The notes below the pieces were generated by a model. It saw only the letters and a program-made list of their open reading frames with translations. It made no database searches and had not been told where the DNA came from. Of a stretch of 8,750 nt of DNA, positions 7,085-8,750 are shown piece by piece; the stretch's first letter is position 1; each line of letters starts with the position of its first letter. The stretch covers positions 1 through 8,750 of the forward strand of contig DJNB01000186.1 of assembly GCA_002435545.1 (NCBI GenBank), given 5' to 3'. The DNA is from Lachnoclostridium sp. UBA6475 (GTDB lineage: Bacteria; Bacillota; Clostridia; Lachnospirales; Lachnospiraceae). Made by a program: the position numbers and the translations under genes.

Positions 7085-8750
7085 TTATTTTCCACCTCCT
7101 GTTGTTGTAATAAAGTCTCTCTGTGGAACTTTTGTTCCATTGTAATCATAATCTGCATAATTATAGTTTACGATGACAGACTTACCGTTTTCATAAGTTG
7201 TCTTATAAACACCATTTGCAAGTTTCTCATGTCCGGTAATGAACTGATTGTAAGTATCACCAAGATTTGTATTAAATTTCTTATACAATTCAAGGGTTGT
7301 ATCTTTCCAATCTGTGAAGTTACAAGCATAATACTGTGTATAGTCCGTATCCTGTAATACACTGGAAGGCTGATTCATAAATGTGAAATACAAGCCTGCA
7401 CCGGTTTCAGCGGATTTCAAAATCATGTCTGTCTCATCTTCCGAAAGGTTGATAGCGCTTCCGGAATAATTTACAAGACCATGAAGTGCAATCTGGTAAA
7501 ATGGAACCGATTCATCAATGATATTAACCGCTTTGGTGTCGATATCCATATCTGTTACATAATCTGAATAAGGAACCGCATACTGGTTACCGGTTGTCGT
7601 CATAACGAGACTTCCGGATTCCTTCAATGCCTTCATCTTATCTACCTGCATGTTCATAGAAGCTTCACGGGATACACGAGCTTTTGGATTGTAATCTCCG
7701 GCAAGTGTATTACCAATATCTTCAAATCCGACATTCTTTAGTCCATAAGAGGATGAAATTGTATTTACAAATTTGTCAATGTTCGCAATCGTATAGGATG
7801 GTTTTACCAGATAATACGGATCACAGTTTTCGTAATCTTCATTTGTCTGATAAATGATTGGATCCAATGTGTACAGTTTTGCAATCTCGCGGCTTACAAA
7901 TTTTGCGGCATCGCGGTTTACACCAAATCCATCTCCTAATTTGTCTTTCATGACATAAGTGAATTTTGCATTCATGAACAGATCAAGACCTTGTGTGCTG
8001 TTTGCATAAGCAGCAAGACTTGACAGGTCACTCTTGCTTCCCAAACGTCCAACCAGTTTTACCTTTGCAGCCGTTTTCTGCTTCACTCCGGTATTAAACC
8101 AGCCGGTATATTTGGCTTTGATATTTTCCACACCGGCACCTTTCAATTGTTTCAACATTTCCTGTGCCTGTGAATACGTTGTCAACGCAAGAGAACGGGT
8201 AACCGGATAACCAAGAATATGTTCTATGTTATCTACTGCACCAAGGATTTCTACTGCCATCGGCACTGTGGTATCCTCTTTCTTAACCAATTCCGGATAC
8301 CGTTTGGTCAGATAATCACGATACGTCGATGCAGCACTTACATAATCTGTCTTATCGGAGAAGATGTAACGCTGTGTCAGTGTCTCTTTTGGAAGACTTG
8401 CTTCATAAGAGCGCACGGTTGTATCGGATTTTGAGGAAATATCCATGTTTTCACCATGAATCATCTTGTATACAAAACGTCCATAGTTGTAACCGTTATC
8501 TTTTCCTGCCACATCTGCTTTTACACTGGAGTAGGAACTTCCCTCTTCCGATACGCAGATGAAAGAGCTGGTCTTTGTCGTATTGGATACCACAAAGGCA
8601 GGATAGGTTGCTCTTGTCTCATCGACAACCATGTCTCTGCTTGTACCATAATCCCAGCCATACATATCCGCAAGGTATGTCTGCTGTGTTGTCTTACCAT
8701 TATTGAAGTTGATGATTCCACCACTTCCATCCGGTACAAGAACATATCCT
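7085..8750 (-). CDS. DUF5696-like protein, C-terminal part (5' end outside window)
   Basis: The reading frame is open to the window edge, so 554 C-terminal residues are visible and the start is missing. An internal Met at 8665 is not the real start because coding continues upstream with GYVLVPDGSGGIINFNNGK. That motif is the hallmark by which I recognise proteins annotated DUF5696, found beside LplB/YtcP-type sugar permeases. Following segments (visible numbering) are an N-terminal beta-rich part (about 1-125), a middle region with alternating strands and helices, including IKAKYTGWFNTG (210-221) and GFEDIGNTLAGDYN (341-354), which resembles a glycosidase TIM barrel, and a C-terminal VYKTTYENGKSVIVNYNY stretch (514-531) typical of a closing beta-sandwich. 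The function is not established. An extracytoplasmic role in glycan handling for the importer is inferred from context. The signal sequence, if any, lies outside the window. Family assignment is from memory of motifs. Confidence 0.75.
   Translation of the reverse strand, partial: GYVLVPDGSGGIINFNNGKTTQQTYLADMYGWDYGTSRDMVVDETRATYPAFVVSNTTKTSSFICVSEEGSSYSSVKADVAGKDNGYNYGRFVYKMIHGENMDISSKSDTTVRSYEASLPKETLTQRYIFSDKTDYVSAASTYRDYLTKRYPELVKKEDTTVPMAVEILGAVDNIEHILGYPVTRSLALTTYSQAQEMLKQLKGAGVENIKAKYTGWFNTGVKQKTAAKVKLVGRLGSKSDLSSLAAYANSTQGLDLFMNAKFTYVMKDKLGDGFGVNRDAAKFVSREIAKLYTLDPIIYQTNEDYENCDPYYLVKPSYTIANIDKFVNTISSSYGLKNVGFEDIGNTLAGDYNPKARVSREASMNMQVDKMKALKESGSLVMTTTGNQYAVPYSDYVTDMDIDTKAVNIIDESVPFYQIALHGLVNYSGSAINLSEDETDMILKSAETGAGLYFTFMNQPSSVLQDTDYTQYYACNFTDWKDTTLELYKKFNTNLGDTYNQFITGHEKLANGVYKTTYENGKSVIVNYNYADYDYNGTKVPQRDFITTTGGGK
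7094..7100 (-). promoter_or_regulatory. Ribosome binding site embedded in the end of the DUF5696 gene
   Basis: AGGAGGT lies 9 nt before the permease ATG at 7084 and falls within the Thr-Gly-Gly codons of the upstream protein's TTGGGK tail. The stop codon TAA is immediately followed by ATG, so the two genes are arranged for translational coupling. Confidence 0.8.

Noticed and set aside
1..8750. CRISPR array, insertion sequence, tRNA or rRNA
   Set aside because: No regularly spaced repeats, transposase motifs, terminal inverted repeats or RNA gene signatures were seen; coding density is high and all genes share one orientation.

Overview
The window looks like part of a carbohydrate utilisation locus from a moderately low-GC Gram-positive anaerobe, most likely a Clostridia/Lachnospiraceae gut or rumen fibre degrader. 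I infer this from AGGAGG-type ribosome binding sites, a lipoprotein binding protein, a DUF5696-type protein beside ABC permeases, and the overall gene style. The species cannot be named from this sequence. All seven genes lie on the minus strand, so transcription runs from position 8750 towards 1.

In transcription order: the 3' part of a DUF5696-like protein gene (7085-8750, 5' end outside the window); two sugar ABC permeases (6173-7084 and 5182-6180), packed tightly with a 0-nt junction and an 8-nt overlap; a 107-nt spacer with two stem-loops; a lipoprotein solute-binding protein (3647-5074); an intrinsic terminator (3574-3619) followed at once by a good sigma-A-type promoter (3533-3561); a GH67 alpha-glucuronidase (aguA, 1472-3496); mannonate dehydratase (uxuA, 375-1448); and the N-terminal third or less of a fructuronate reductase (uxuB, 1-353, running off the window).

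The genes suggest one route. The ABC transporter imports glucuronic-acid-substituted xylo-oligosaccharides (aldouronates). The cytoplasmic GH67 enzyme removes the (4-O-methyl)glucuronate. UxuB and UxuA carry fructuronate to mannonate and on to 2-keto-3-deoxygluconate. Glucuronate isomerase, KDG kinase and aldolase, xylosidase and xylanase are not in the window. The transporter's substrate is inferred from context only. The transporter with aguA resembles known aldouronate clusters of xylanolytic Firmicutes, so this is largely a recognisable system. The less ordinary parts are the DUF5696 partner, the stem-loops in front of the binding-protein gene, and the terminator/promoter pair that separates transport from catabolism.
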